DNA from: Akkermansia muciniphila
GTDB lineage: Bacteria > Verrucomicrobiota > Verrucomicrobiia > Verrucomicrobiales > V1-33
DNA length: 64,000 bases
NCBI GenBank assembly: GCA_945900785.1
Contig: CAMDJM010000009.1
Location: forward strand, 1 to 64,000
Direction: 5' to 3'
Position numbers and translations under genes: made by a program. Of this stretch, positions 8,375 through 17,769 are shown piece after piece; the stretch's first letter is position 1; each line of letters begins with the position of its first letter. Below the pieces are notes generated by a model. The model did not search any database, was not told the origin of the DNA, and saw only the letters and a program-made list of their open reading frames with translations.

Positions 8375-9919
8375 ATGAGCCGCTCCACGCTGTTGCTGAC
8401 CACTGTTTTGCTAACACTCACCCCCTGCTGGCTCCATGCCCAGGCCCCTGCTGAGGAAAAAAAGGAGCCGGGCAAGGAAGAGAAAAAAGAGGAGAAAAAG
8501 GAGGAGAAAAAGGACGACAAAAAGCCCGAGATGCCGGCGGTGGTGGAGACGATGCACGACATCATCGTGAAAGGGCAGAAGGTGACTTACAAATCCACCG
8601 CCGGGCCCCTGACCCTGACCAAGCTCTATGGCGAGCCCCGCGCGGAGGTGTTCCACATCGCCTATCTGCGCACGGATGGGGATCCTGCGGCGCGGGCGAA
8701 GCGGCCCGTGTGTTTTTGCTTCAATGGCGGGCCGGGTTCCTCCAGCGTATGGCTGCACCTGGGTGCCTTCGGGCCGCGCCGGGTGGTGCTGCCAGCAGAG
8801 GGAGTGACGGCCCCTGCCCCGCCGTTTGAAATGACGGATAACCAATACACCCTGCTGGCGGATTGCGACCTGGTGTTCATCGATCCTGTGAGCACGGGAC
8901 TGAGCCGCCCGGAAAAGGGGGAGGACGCCCGCCAGTTCCACGGATACCGTGAGGATGTGGAAAGCGTAGGCGATTTCATCCGCCTTTGGGTGACAAAAAA
9001 CCAGCGCTGGAGCAGCCCGAAATTTCTCATGGGGGAAAGCTACGGCGGCATCCGCGGGGCGGGTCTGGCCGAGCACCTGCAGAGCCGCTATGGCATGTAT
9101 CTGAATGGATTGATCGTGGTCAGCGGATTGTTTGATTTCAAGACCCTCTCGCCGGAGGATCAGAATGATGTGCCCTTCCTGACATGGCTGCCCGGGATGA
9201 GTGCCGTAGCCCACTACCACCGGAAGCTCGCCCCGGAACTGCAGGCTGACTTTGCCAAAACCCAACAACGGGCCACCGAATTTGCCAGAGGCCGCTACGC
9301 CATGGCGCTGGTGAAAGGCGCGGCCCTGGCAGAGGATGAACGCAAGGCGGTGGCGGCGGAATTGAGCGCCCTGACCAGCCTGCCAATGGATCTGGTGCTG
9401 CGCAGCAATCTGAGGATCGATCCTTCCTTGTTCCGCCGCAAGGTGCTGGAGGCCGAGGACAAGGTCATCGGCCGCTTTGATGGGCGGGTGTCCGGTCAGG
9501 AAAACGATCCTTCCTATGACGTGGTGTTCGGGGCTTTCGCCACGACCATGAATTCCTACCTGCGCGAGGCATCCGGGCTGAACTACCAGACGGACCGCCC
9601 CTACGAGATCCTGGGTGGCCCTGGCATGACCGGCTGGAACTACAGTCTGGCCACCAACGAATATCTGGAAGTGGCCTCCACCCTGAGCAAGGCCATGAAT
9701 ATGAATGCCTCCCTGAAGGTCTTCATCGCCTGCGGCTATCATGATCTGGCGACCCCTGGCGAGGCGATCGACTACAGCGTGCGCCACATGGACCTGACCC
9801 CGGCACAGCGGGCGAATTTTACCTGGCAGCACTACGATGGAGGCCACATGATGTATACCAACCTGCCCTCCCTGGAAAAACTCAGCGCAGACGTCTCAGC
9901 TTTTGTCAAAGGCGGCTGA
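8375..9919 (+). CDS. Secreted S10-family serine carboxypeptidase-like protein
   Basis: Protein of 514 residues with a signal peptide ([23 protein letters not shown]) followed by a strongly charged Lys/Glu tract at residues 28-50. Peptidase S10 marks are clear: [20 protein letters not shown] forms the oxyanion region, GESYGG holds nucleophile Ser222, GYHDLATP holds Asp457, and YDGGHMMY holds His491. These alpha/beta-hydrolase carboxypeptidases remove C-terminal residues from peptides outside the cytoplasm. It is divergent from pyrC, with start codons 86 bases apart. The charged tract is low complexity and may act as a flexible spacer after export. Confidence 0.88.
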   Translation: MSRSTLLLTTVLLTLTPCWLHAQAPAEEKKEPGKEEKKEEKKEEKKDDKKPEMPAVVETMHDIIVKGQKVTYKSTAGPLTLTKLYGEPRAEVFHIAYLRTDGDPAARAKRPVCFCFNGGPGSSSVWLHLGAFGPRRVVLPAEGVTAPAPPFEMTDNQYTLLADCDLVFIDPVSTGLSRPEKGEDARQFHGYREDVESVGDFIRLWVTKNQRWSSPKFLMGESYGGIRGAGLAEHLQSRYGMYLNGLIVVSGLFDFKTLSPEDQNDVPFLTWLPGMSAVAHYHRKLAPELQADFAKTQQRATEFARGRYAMALVKGAALAEDERKAVAAELSALTSLPMDLVLRSNLRIDPSLFRRKVLEAEDKVIGRFDGRVSGQENDPSYDVVFGAFATTMNSYLREASGLNYQTDRPYEILGGPGMTGWNYSLATNEYLEVASTLSKAMNMNASLKVFIACGYHDLATPGEAIDYSVRHMDLTPAQRANFTWQHYDGGHMMYTNLPSLEKLSADVSAFVKGG

Positions 9920-9994
9920 ATCTCCTCCTGGAAAGGCAGGCCGGGCCTGAAATGGTGCTACCCCCTGTTCAAGCTTTACCTCCCCGCGCCTGCC

Positions 9995-10882
9995 GTGACG
10001 CCGCCCCTGGCTGATGTTCCCCTGATCCACCACGTCTTCGTGGACTTTGAAAATGTCCACCAGCTGGATTTTTCCATCATGGAAAAACGGCCCGTCCACC
10101 TGACCCTGCTGATCGGCGCGAAGCAGTCCCGCATGGCCGTGGAGACGGTGCAGCAGCTCCTGCAATACCCTGACAACGTGCATCTGATCCGCCTGACATC
10201 CTCTGGGAAAGATGCGCTGGATTTTGCTCTCGCCTACTACGTCGGGCGGGCTGCGGTGCTGGACCCCGGCGGGTGGTTTCATATCGTTTCAAAGGATACC
10301 GGCTTTGATCCGCTGGTGGAACATTTGCGCAGCCGCCACCTCAAAGTGCGCCGTCACCCTGACTTCAGCGCCCTGCTCACCGCGATCAGCCCAGCCTCCA
10401 CCCGCCCACCAAAATCCCCGCCCGCGAAGGCTGCCACCGCCGTTTCGCCAGTGGCAAAATTTTCCCCCGTTTCCCTGGAAAACTCTTCCGCCCTGACGGA
10501 ATCCAACATTTTAAAAGCCCTCGGGCATTTCCTGAAAAACCCCTCCAGCCGGCCTGGGAAAAAAACCGCCCTGCTGAATCACCTCCGCAATTACATGGGT
10601 AAAACCACCCAGGAGGAGGACGCCCTCCGCCTCATGGCATCGCTCCAAGCCTTGGGCCATCTCAGCATCACCGAAACAGGCAAAGTGGAATACCACTTCC
10701 CCGCAGCAACGTCAGCCGAAGACGTGCCCGCCCCTGACCATGACGCACTTGTCCCAGCCACACCGGCCCCAACGGCCCCACTTGCAGCTCCTGCGGAAAT
10801 GACGTCCTTCGCAGAGCCGCCCATGCCTGCAGATCCCCCGGCCACAGCCAACATCCCCGTCGAGCCCTTTGCGCTGAGTTAA
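9995..10882 (+). CDS. NYN/PIN-like nuclease-fold protein with C-terminal winged helix
   Basis: Protein of 295 residues. Residues 1-135 or so match the NYN/PIN fold: HHVFVDFENVH with acidic residues near the N-terminus, the central GKDALDFALAYYVG helix and VSKDTGFDPL before the last strand. This places three or four conserved acidic residues where a metal-dependent RNase would have them. A Pro/Ala linker follows, then about 80 residues (ILKALGHFLKN to KVEYHF) that look like a winged helix of the OST-HTH/LOTUS kind, and a Pro/Ala-rich tail. Probably a cytosolic RNA-processing or RNA-binding protein; the target is unknown. Confidence 0.7.
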   Translation: MTPPLADVPLIHHVFVDFENVHQLDFSIMEKRPVHLTLLIGAKQSRMAVETVQQLLQYPDNVHLIRLTSSGKDALDFALAYYVGRAAVLDPGGWFHIVSKDTGFDPLVEHLRSRHLKVRRHPDFSALLTAISPASTRPPKSPPAKAATAVSPVAKFSPVSLENSSALTESNILKALGHFLKNPSSRPGKKTALLNHLRNYMGKTTQEEDALRLMASLQALGHLSITETGKVEYHFPAATSAEDVPAPDHDALVPATPAPTAPLAAPAEMTSFAEPPMPADPPATANIPVEPFALS

Positions 10883-10979
10883 GATTTAAGGGCCGGTGCT
10901 GCAGGTGGCCCAACCTCAAAGGGGGGGCCATTCTCAAAATTCCCCATGGCAATCCGCCCCAGCCGTGGTTTCTCCCCGA

Positions 10980-12530
10980 ATGGCAAAATCACCTGTAGTT
11001 CTCATCATCCGCGACGGCTGGGGCATCAATCCCGGCGGGAAATCTGAAGCCGTGGCCAATGGCGACGCCACCCTCCTCGCCCGCACCCCTTTCCACGATC
11101 ACCTCTACGCCACCTACCCGCGCGGCACCGTCAGCGCCAGCGGCGAGGACGTCGGCCTGCCCGCCGGGCAAATGGGCAATAGCGAAGTCGGCCACCTCAA
11201 CCTCGGCGCGGGCCGCATCGTCTATCAGGATCTCACCCGCATCAACAAATCCATCCGCGAAGGCACCCTCCAGGAAAACCCCGTCCTCAAGGAAGCCTTT
11301 GCCAAAGCCCAAGGCCACCGCCTCCACTTCCTCGGCCTCGTCTCCGATGGCGGCGTGCACAGCCACCAGGACCACCTCACCGCCCTTTGCGATGCTGCCA
11401 AAGCCGCCGGCTGCGATGACCTCATGGTCCACGCCATCACTGACGGCCGCGACACCGCTCCCCAGGGCGGAGCCGAATATGTCGCCAGGCTCGAACGCGA
11501 CCTCGTGCCCAGCGGCGCAAAAATCGCCACCATCATCGGCCGCTACTACGCCATGGACCGCGACCACCGCTGGGAGCGCAGCAAGCTCGCCTGGGATGCC
11601 ATCGTGCTAGGCGAGGGCGAAGCCATCACCGGCTCCCCGGTCGAGGCCATCCAAAAATCCTACGCCACCGACCCCCGGGGCGACGAATTCCTCCAACCCC
11701 TCATCCTCAGCCACCCGAACGAAGCCCGCATCCGCGATGGCGACGTGGTCCTCTGGTTCAACTTCCGTGCCGACCGCGTGCGCCAACTCAGCGATGCCTT
11801 CCTCAAAGCGGACTTCACCGGCTTCGAGCGCACCGTCAGTCCCAAAATCGGCTACTACACCCTGACCGAATACGACGCCACCTACGCCGCCTTCGGCGCC
11901 CGCGTTATCTTCACCCAGACCAGCATGGACCAGCTCCTCGGCCAGGTCGTCGCCGCCGCCGGCCTCACCCAGCTCCGCGCGGCCGAAACCGAAAAATACC
12001 CGCACGTCACCTTCTTCTTCAATGGCGGCGTTGAAGTCCCCAACCCCGGTGAAGACCGCTACATGGCCGTCAGTCCCAAGGAAGTCCCCACCTACGACAA
12101 AAAGCCCCAGATGAGCGCCCCCGACCTCGCCTTCGAGGTCATCCGCCGCCTCGAAAACTACGACCTCGTCATCCTCAACTTCGCCAACCCTGACATGGTC
12201 GGCCACACCGGCGTCGTCGCCGCCGGCATCCACGCCTGTGAAACCATCGACCTCGCCGTGCGCATGATGGTCGAAGCCACCCTCGCCCTCGGCGGCAAGC
12301 TCTTCATCACCGCCGACCACGGCAACTGCGAACTCATGCGCAACCCCGATGGCACCCCCAACACCGCCCACACCACCAACCTCGTCCACGGCCTTTACGT
12401 CGCCGCCGACGCCGGGGAGTGGGAAGTCAACAACGGCATCCTCGCCGACATTTCCCCCACGTTGCTGGACATGCTCGGCGTGGCGCAGCCTGCGGAGATG
12501 ACGGGGAAGAGTCTGCGCAGCAAAAAATAA
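10980..12530 (+). CDS. gpmI: 2,3-bisphosphoglycerate-independent phosphoglycerate mutase
   Basis: Protein of 516 residues, typical for GpmI, which interconverts 3- and 2-phosphoglycerate in glycolysis. Motifs: IIRDGWGINPGG with the first metal Asp, MGNSEVGHLNLGAGR with phosphoryl-accepting Ser68, the HAITDGRDT loop, FNFRADRVRQ, and TADHGNCELM with metal ligands. The start at 10980 is set by the conserved N-terminus; the upstream extension is rejected. Codon use is strongly biased to C-ending codons, consistent with high expression. The leader is pyrimidine-rich without a Shine-Dalgarno motif. Confidence 0.96.
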   Translation: MAKSPVVLIIRDGWGINPGGKSEAVANGDATLLARTPFHDHLYATYPRGTVSASGEDVGLPAGQMGNSEVGHLNLGAGRIVYQDLTRINKSIREGTLQENPVLKEAFAKAQGHRLHFLGLVSDGGVHSHQDHLTALCDAAKAAGCDDLMVHAITDGRDTAPQGGAEYVARLERDLVPSGAKIATIIGRYYAMDRDHRWERSKLAWDAIVLGEGEAITGSPVEAIQKSYATDPRGDEFLQPLILSHPNEARIRDGDVVLWFNFRADRVRQLSDAFLKADFTGFERTVSPKIGYYTLTEYDATYAAFGARVIFTQTSMDQLLGQVVAAAGLTQLRAAETEKYPHVTFFFNGGVEVPNPGEDRYMAVSPKEVPTYDKKPQMSAPDLAFEVIRRLENYDLVILNFANPDMVGHTGVVAAGIHACETIDLAVRMMVEATLALGGKLFITADHGNCELMRNPDGTPNTAHTTNLVHGLYVAADAGEWEVNNGILADISPTLLDMLGVAQPAEMTGKSLRSKK

Positions 12531-12549
12531 TGCCACCCGGTTTTCCGCG

Positions 12550-12723
12550 ATGACCAGCCTCACTCCCTCTGTCCGCAAAATGACCGGGTGCCGCTTGCTG
12601 GGTGTGGTGCTGATCTCCCTTTGCTATTTCACAGCCTTTTTGGTCTTGCTGGCACTGAGCGATCCTTATCCCAGCAAGAACTTTTTCCCGGAGTTGATTC
12701 CTACCGGAAATCCCCGCTGCTGA
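12550..12723 (+). CDS. Possible small single-pass membrane protein
   Basis: A 57-residue frame that starts 20 bases after the gpmI stop. It has a charged N-terminus, one strong hydrophobic segment (LLGVVLISLCYFTAFLVLLA) and a short polar tail. Its last 23 bases overlap the 3' end of the convergent SHD1 gene. I recognise no family. A single membrane span of the right length directly behind a strongly expressed gene makes it plausible, but it could be chance. Confidence 0.3.
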   Translation: MTSLTPSVRKMTGCRLLGVVLISLCYFTAFLVLLALSDPYPSKNFFPELIPTGNPRC

Positions 12724-14002
12724 CGTAGCTGAGCCATTCCTTTTCGAGGGCTTCCTCATTTTCGAGGCCGTAGATTTTCGCAATGGAAGCGGCGTCAGGG
12801 ACTTGTTTGGCGGTGCTGATGCGTTCCATGAGTTTACCGTAGCCGGTGTGGCGCTCCGGGGTGCTTTGGAGGAAGCGGGAGAAGCTGTAGGCGAGGGCGA
12901 GATCATCCGCTTTGGCGTCATTGCGGGAACTGGCGAAGAGGGTGAAGAGACTGGGTTTGACGTCGCCCTTCCGGATCCGTTGCTTCAATTCTCCAGCCCA
13001 GTTTTTCCCGTTTTCATAACCTTTGCCAGCGCTGGCTTTGTTTCCGGTGTCCTGCTGGATGACGCCGGTAACGGAGGTGCCGGTCAGGTCTATTTCCTTG
13101 TAAAAACTATGCCCGGTAAAGATGGCGAAGATGCCTTCCTTGGCAAAACCACTCACCCCTCCGGCTTGGATTCGTATGAGGTCACCGGAGAGGACATGGG
13201 TGCGGAAGGAGCCCCAGACTCCCTTGGCGGAGTCGCCCTGGGCTTTTTGGTCTTTGGGCGGCGTGCGGCCGATCATGCGGATGACAGTGGCTTCCGTGAG
13301 CAGGCCATTGTCAGCAGCGGTGCCGGAGGACAGATTTATGGTGGTGGACCCGCCTTCCAGCCAGGATTTCTGGATGCTGTCTGCGGCTTTGGTATTTCCG
13401 GAGGAGCGCAGTTCTTCCTCAAACCACTTGCCGAGAGCTGGGTAGTCCTTTTCCGTGTCTGTCATGATAATCGCCATGCGACGGTCCTTGAATTTGCCGG
13501 CGAAGCTGGCGTGGAAGAAGGCGGTATCGTGCCAAAGGCGCTCCGCCAGTTCTGCGGTGTCGGAAGGGTCGACGCCTTTTGAATATAGAATCTTGAAGTG
13601 CGGCGATTCACAAAACCGGAAGGCGATGTCCCCCAGTTTGATTTCCCCGGCATCTTTTTTCACTGCCTTCGGGCTGAATTTCATTTCCTTGGCAGGACTG
13701 GGCAGCTTCACTTTGCCGGACGGCTTGGGGGTCAGGCTGTTTTTCTTTTCGTCAGGGGCGAATTCCGCGATATAGTCGTTGTCGCCGTAACTGAGGGAGA
13801 GCTTGGGCACTTTGAGGATGCGGCCTTCCTTGTCCTTGAGTTCCACCATGTCACCTTCGGTTTTGATCAATTCAGCGTCGATGGTGCGTCCATCCAGACT
13901 AATCCAGGTGCGGGGCTCCAGGGCCAGAGCCCCATGGGGAAGGGAGAACAGAGTGGCTCCTGCCAAAAGGAGACTGCGGAAGGAAAAATTCAGCCGGTTC
14001 AT
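12701..14002 (-). CDS. Exported SHD1-domain protein with a degenerate peptidase-like region
   Basis: Protein of 433 residues from the ATG at 14002, which gives a Sec signal ending near PHGALA. Residues about 28-80 form an SHD1-like domain (RTWISLDGRTIDAELIKTEG and following strands to YIAEF), common in exported planctomycete and verrucomicrobial proteins. The rest (HFKILYSKG, then a long alpha/beta region) has the layout of a gluzincin-like peptidase with a leading beta-alpha unit. Where HExxH would be expected I see only TEATVIRMIGR, so catalysis is doubtful. It is divergent from the retropepsin gene at 14104, which also carries SHD1 domains. Confidence 0.55.
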   Translation of the reverse strand: MNRLNFSFRSLLLAGATLFSLPHGALALEPRTWISLDGRTIDAELIKTEGDMVELKDKEGRILKVPKLSLSYGDNDYIAEFAPDEKKNSLTPKPSGKVKLPSPAKEMKFSPKAVKKDAGEIKLGDIAFRFCESPHFKILYSKGVDPSDTAELAERLWHDTAFFHASFAGKFKDRRMAIIMTDTEKDYPALGKWFEEELRSSGNTKAADSIQKSWLEGGSTTINLSSGTAADNGLLTEATVIRMIGRTPPKDQKAQGDSAKGVWGSFRTHVLSGDLIRIQAGGVSGFAKEGIFAIFTGHSFYKEIDLTGTSVTGVIQQDTGNKASAGKGYENGKNWAGELKQRIRKGDVKPSLFTLFASSRNDAKADDLALAYSFSRFLQSTPERHTGYGKLMERISTAKQVPDAASIAKIYGLENEEALEKEWLSYVSSGDFR

Positions 14003-14103
14003 GATATTGGTTGAAATAAGGGCGAATCCACGCCGATTGTCCATCAGTTTCCTCCGACTTCTCCAATTCCGGGCTTTTCCGGATTTCCACCCTATCCTCC
14101 GAT

Positions 14104-15537
14104 ATGAAACGGCATTTCCTCCCCACGCTTGTCTGCACGATCGTTTTTTCCCTGGAGGCAGCCGGGGCGCAGGATGGATCTGCCTACCGCCGTTTCAATA
14201 CCCGGGATGGCAAAGCTTTTTATGCGGTGGTGGTGGAAAAAACCACGACCTCGGTAACCCTGAAGCTGCAGGATGGAAAAACGGTGACCCGCACGATCCG
14301 GGAGTTGGCGGATCCGGACCAAAACTACATCCGGAAGTGGACGAAGTTCAAGGATGAGCTGCTGAACAGTTCCGAGTTCGCCAAGCTCACGGTGCGGGAA
14401 GTGCTGGAGCTGCGTGGCTACCAGTCCTTTGAATTTGATATCGAAGGAAACCACATTTATGTGGACGGCCTGGTGAATGGCAAGGCGATGCGCTTCATGG
14501 TAGATACGGGAGCGGATAGCTCCATGATTCACAATGGGTCTGCGGAGGAAGCCGCCTTGGAAATCGGCCCTTACGACCAGGAAGTCTACGGCGTCGGAGG
14601 CAAGGCCATGGCGGCGGTGACCGTGGTGCCGAGCATCAAACTGGGCGACGCGGTGATCGAAAAACGCAAACTGCTGGCGACCGACCTTTTCAAAAAAGGC
14701 GAGTGGAAGAAGACTTACGACGTGATTTTCGGCGCGGATTTTCTGCGTGAGCTGGATGCGGTAATTTCCTACCGGGAGGGCCGGATGTTCCTGAAGCCGG
14801 ACAATATCAATAAACCCGGCGGGCCGAAGGGAGCTGCGCCCAATGACGTAAAGGCGGAATTCCGCCGCTGGACGATGGCGGATGGCAAGACCTTCACGGC
14901 AGCCCTCTCCGATAAAAACACGACTGAGGCCAAGGCGATTTTCCGCTTCCAGGACGGAAAGATGGCTCCCTTGGAATTTGACAAGCTGGGCGAAACAGAC
15001 CGCCACATGGTGGAGGGCTGGAGCAAGCTGCGCGACGACCTGGCGAAGCAGCCGGAATTCCGCACCCTCACTGTGAAGGAGTTGCTGGAACTGCGGAATT
15101 ACCAATCCTTTGACTACCGCATGGAGGGTAATCACATCCTGGTGGATGGCACCCTGAAGGAAACCAAGACCCGCTTCCTGATTGATACCGGGGCTCATGG
15201 CTGCGTGCTGCACCTCGCTTTTGCGCAAAAAGCAGGCTTGGAAATCGGCCCGATGACGGAGCGCATTTACGGCATTGGCGGGGATGCCCCGGCAGCCCTG
15301 AGTATCGTGCCCACCATGAAAATCGGGGATGCCCTGATCGCGAACCGGGAAGTGATGGTGGCGGATCTGTTCAAGGATTTGAAGACGCTGAAAGGTGAGG
15401 GCGATTACGATGCGCTGTTCGGCGCGGATTTCCTGCGCGAGCTGGACGCGGTGATCAGTTACAAGGAAAACCGTATGTTCCTGCGTCCGGAGATTTCCGA
15501 TAAACCGGCCACGGCCGAAAAACCTCCGGCGAAATAA
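14104..15537 (+). CDS. Exported tandem SHD1-retropepsin aspartyl protease
   Basis: Protein of 477 residues made of two homologous units of roughly 210 residues (about 28-236 and 254-461). Each unit has an SHD1-like module (RRFNTRDGKAFYAVVVEK; RRWTMADGKTFTAALSDK), a linking helix (LTVREVLELRGYQSF; LTVKELLELRNYQSF), and a retropepsin-like fold with the active-site triplet DTG (134-136 and 361-363), then GIGGD/GVGGK and a closing FGADFLRELDAVISY. Retropepsins work as dimers of identical chains, so two DTG sites in one chain suggest an intramolecular pseudo-dimer as in pepsin. A signal peptide points to the periplasm or outside. Confidence 0.75.
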   Translation: MKRHFLPTLVCTIVFSLEAAGAQDGSAYRRFNTRDGKAFYAVVVEKTTTSVTLKLQDGKTVTRTIRELADPDQNYIRKWTKFKDELLNSSEFAKLTVREVLELRGYQSFEFDIEGNHIYVDGLVNGKAMRFMVDTGADSSMIHNGSAEEAALEIGPYDQEVYGVGGKAMAAVTVVPSIKLGDAVIEKRKLLATDLFKKGEWKKTYDVIFGADFLRELDAVISYREGRMFLKPDNINKPGGPKGAAPNDVKAEFRRWTMADGKTFTAALSDKNTTEAKAIFRFQDGKMAPLEFDKLGETDRHMVEGWSKLRDDLAKQPEFRTLTVKELLELRNYQSFDYRMEGNHILVDGTLKETKTRFLIDTGAHGCVLHLAFAQKAGLEIGPMTERIYGIGGDAPAALSIVPTMKIGDALIANREVMVADLFKDLKTLKGEGDYDALFGADFLRELDAVISYKENRMFLRPEISDKPATAEKPPAK

Positions 15538-15659
15538 CCCCGTCTGCGGAGTTGAAGCCACGCTTGCCAGCCGGACACGGTGCGTCAGGGTGGCAATGTA
15601 TAGTTGAGCCGGTTTCAGAAAATTCGCAGGACGCTCCGGACTTTTCCGGAGTTGGTCCA

Positions 15660-15764
15660 GGCGGTTTCGCCCTGACCCAATGGAGCATGGTGCTGGCGGC
15701 GGGTGGGCAGGCGGGTCCCTCGCGGGACGCACTGGAAAAGCTCTGCCGGGCCTGCTTTTACCCG
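15660..15764 (+). pseudogene. Remnant of the N-terminus of a sigma-70-like factor
   Basis: About 35 codons read GGFALTQWSMVLAAGG, then ALEKLCRACFYPE. This matches the start of a planctomycete/verrucomicrobial ECF-like sigma family, whose members begin with an F-x-T-x-WS-x-VL-x-A region and then an LE-x-LC-x-x-YWYP stretch. The match breaks off after FYPE and the frame runs into the 3' end of the VanX-like gene, so the rest of the factor is gone. There is no credible intact start. The sequence lies between two convergent genes, a common place for decaying fragments. Confidence 0.5.
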
Positions 15765-15811
15765 GAAAGCCGCCCGCGCCAGGCCCGTGATTTTGATGGC
15801 AGGCTGGACCC

Positions 15812-16492
15812 TTACAGCCCGATTTCCTTCCCGAACACCGGCTGGCCGGACAGCGCGGCAGGATCGCTCAGGTCATTGAAATGCCACCATTCATCCTGAT
15901 ATAGGCTTAATCCGGCAGTGGTCATCGCCCGCTGCAGAAGGGCGAGGCGGTGCCGCACCGCCGCGTCCGGGCCAGTGTAGGCCGCCGCAGCTTTTTTCGA
16001 AAAATCATCGAAGCTGCTGGGCATTTCCTGCTCCCGTCCGGCCAGGTCCACCAGAGTGGCATCCACCGCCCGTCCGTAACAGTGCTTCGACCATTTTTTG
16101 CGGGGGTCCGCGACGTATCTGTCATCCTGGTATTTTTGGAAAAGCTGCCACTGCACCTCCGGCGGGCGGTAGGCGTCCAGCACCTTCAGGCCAAGGCCAT
16201 GCGCCTTCAGAAAACGGTTGGCTGCCACGAGTTTTTTGGCGGTGGCCGCCGCTGTGAGGGCCGGAAAACCGGATGGATACAGCACCTGTTTGAAAACATT
16301 GTCAGGAGTGGCATAGCGCAAATCCACGCGGATGGTGGAATCCCCGGACTGCACCGGCACCAGCCCCTTGGGGCGCGCCAGTTCGACCACCCTTGCCACA
16401 GACACCGCCTGCAGTTTCAGCGGCTCCGGCATGCTGCGGCATCCGGTAACGGCTGAAAGAAGCACCAGAAGACCAAACACCGTGCTTTTCAT
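15812..16492 (-). CDS. VanX/DdpX-family D-alanyl-D-alanine dipeptidase lipoprotein
   Basis: Protein of 226 residues. The start at 16492 gives a lipoprotein signal with lipobox LSAVTGC (Cys18). Zinc ligands of the family are all present: SKHCYGRAVD supplies His137 and Asp144, and DEWWHF supplies catalytic Glu201 and His204. The DAYRPPEVQWQLF segment with the conserved Arg is also there. The enzyme hydrolyses D-Ala-D-Ala dipeptides. Without a vanH/vanA pair nearby it is more likely used for cell-wall recycling or salvage than for glycopeptide resistance. It is 22 bases downstream of proB on the same strand and may be cotranscribed. Confidence 0.88.
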   Translation of the reverse strand: MKSTVFGLLVLLSAVTGCRSMPEPLKLQAVSVARVVELARPKGLVPVQSGDSTIRVDLRYATPDNVFKQVLYPSGFPALTAAATAKKLVAANRFLKAHGLGLKVLDAYRPPEVQWQLFQKYQDDRYVADPRKKWSKHCYGRAVDATLVDLAGREQEMPSSFDDFSKKAAAAYTGPDAAVRHRLALLQRAMTTAGLSLYQDEWWHFNDLSDPAALSGQPVFGKEIGL

Positions 16493-16514
16493 GGGAATAG
16501 GGAATGACCGGAGG

Positions 16515-17315
16515 TTAGCCTGTTGGCTGGATTGTTTTGCCCGCGATGGCCGGGGCAAACCGCGTGCCGACGCCTTTCCCTGCCACCAGATCCGGGATTT
16601 GCTGCGGACGCCGGCCATTGGCGATGATGGTCTCCACTCCGGCCTGCACCGCCGCTTCCACCGCCCGCAATTTACTGATCATGCCCCCAGTAGAGTATTC
16701 CCCTTTCTCATCCCGGGCAAAGGCCAGCACCTGCTGGATGTCGTCCACCTGCTCCACAATGCGCTGCGTTTCCCCCGGCGGCATCAGCCCATCCACGCTG
16801 GTAAAGAGGATCAGCAAATCTGCCCGGACAATGCCCGCAAGCCGCGCCGAAAGCGCATCGTTGTCGCCAAACTTCAGCTCCTCCGTGCTCACACTGTCGT
16901 TTTCATTGATAATGGGGATGATATTATCCCGCTCCAGCAGCGTGATCAGGGTGTTGCGGAAATTCTCCCGCCGCTGCGGGTCTTCAAAATCCTGGTGGGT
17001 GACCAGCAGCTGCCCGACGTGCAGGCCGCACGCCCCCAGCAAGGTCGAATACTTGTTCATCAGCCGGCTTTGACCCACCGCCGCGCAGGCCTGCAGCACG
17101 CTGGTGGACTCCGGACGCTTCGCAAATCCCAGCGGCTGCAAGCCCGCCGCCACCGCCCCACTGCTGACCACGATGACCTCATGCCCCTGCTGCCTCAGAA
17201 TGGCGATCGCCTGGCAAAGATTCGCAAACTGCGCCTCATCCAGAGCCGCCGTGCCAGGACGGGTCAGGATGCCGGAACCAAATTTTATCACCAATCGTCG
17301 GGGGGATGTGGACAT
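16515..17315 (-). CDS. proB: Glutamate 5-kinase, short form without PUA domain
   Basis: Protein of 266 residues, first enzyme of proline synthesis (glutamate to glutamyl-5-phosphate). Amino-acid kinase marks are clear: VIKFGSGILT, VVSSGAVAAG, LQACAAVGQSRLM, INENDSVS, FGDNDALSA and the ATP-site stretch TGGMISKLRA. The protein ends soon after TIIANGRRP, so the C-terminal PUA domain of the E. coli enzyme is absent; single-domain forms are known in other bacteria. The start at 17315 is chosen because MSTSPRRLVIKFGS matches the family N-terminus. proA is not in the window. Confidence 0.93.
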   Translation of the reverse strand: MSTSPRRLVIKFGSGILTRPGTAALDEAQFANLCQAIAILRQQGHEVIVVSSGAVAAGLQPLGFAKRPESTSVLQACAAVGQSRLMNKYSTLLGACGLHVGQLLVTHQDFEDPQRRENFRNTLITLLERDNIIPIINENDSVSTEELKFGDNDALSARLAGIVRADLLILFTSVDGLMPPGETQRIVEQVDDIQQVLAFARDEKGEYSTGGMISKLRAVEAAVQAGVETIIANGRRPQQIPDLVAGKGVGTRFAPAIAGKTIQPTG

Positions 17316-17384
17316 TGAAAAGGAAATCGGAAAATGGGTTGCGAATTGCCCCGTGTAAAGGCAGATTGCAACACCTTGAGACAA

Positions 17385-17459
17385 GGTTCCGTCGTCTAAT
17401 GGATAAGGCTCTGGTTTCCGGAACCAGCGATCTAGGTTCGATTCCTAGCGGGACCACCA
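17385..17459 (+). tRNA. tRNA-Arg (anticodon CCG)
   Basis: The cloverleaf can be drawn by eye. The acceptor stem GGTTCCG pairs with CGGGACC with one G-T pair. The anticodon stem CTGGT/ACCAG (17411-17415 and 17423-17427) closes the loop TTCCGGA, giving anticodon CCG at 17418-17420, which reads the CGG arginine codon. The T arm is CTAGG-TTCGATT-CCTAG. Discriminator A is followed by an encoded CCA (17457-17459). It starts 69 bases from the divergent proB start. Confidence 0.95.
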
Positions 17460-17769
17460 CCCACGCCGCCGCGTGAGGAACGGATTTTACCTGTCGGGGG
17501 GGGGCCAAAGCGCTGAACCCGCTCAATGACCGCCGTTTTTGAGAATCAGGGCACTGGTGAAAACTACAGAAATTCATCAGAATCTGTCGAAATCGTTGCC
17601 CAGCCATGAGCCGAATAACTTGCCCTGCCCGTTTCCGCGACTCATAATCGATAAGGTTGGCAAAGTTTGTGCATCTGGCATGCAGACATTCCCAACCCAT
17701 ACCTGCCGATGCATGAAATTGTTCGTCGGGAGTTTCCTCGTGATCAAACCCTACTACCTCTACCTACCT
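17460..17769. other. Intergenic, probable 5' region of the large exported protein
   Basis: No gene seen. The stretch after the tRNA begins with a GC-rich run and then becomes mixed in composition. It presumably carries the promoter for the exported protein at 17770, but no box pair stands out. I found no repeat of the tRNA 3' end downstream, so there is no sign of an integrated element. Confidence 0.4.
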
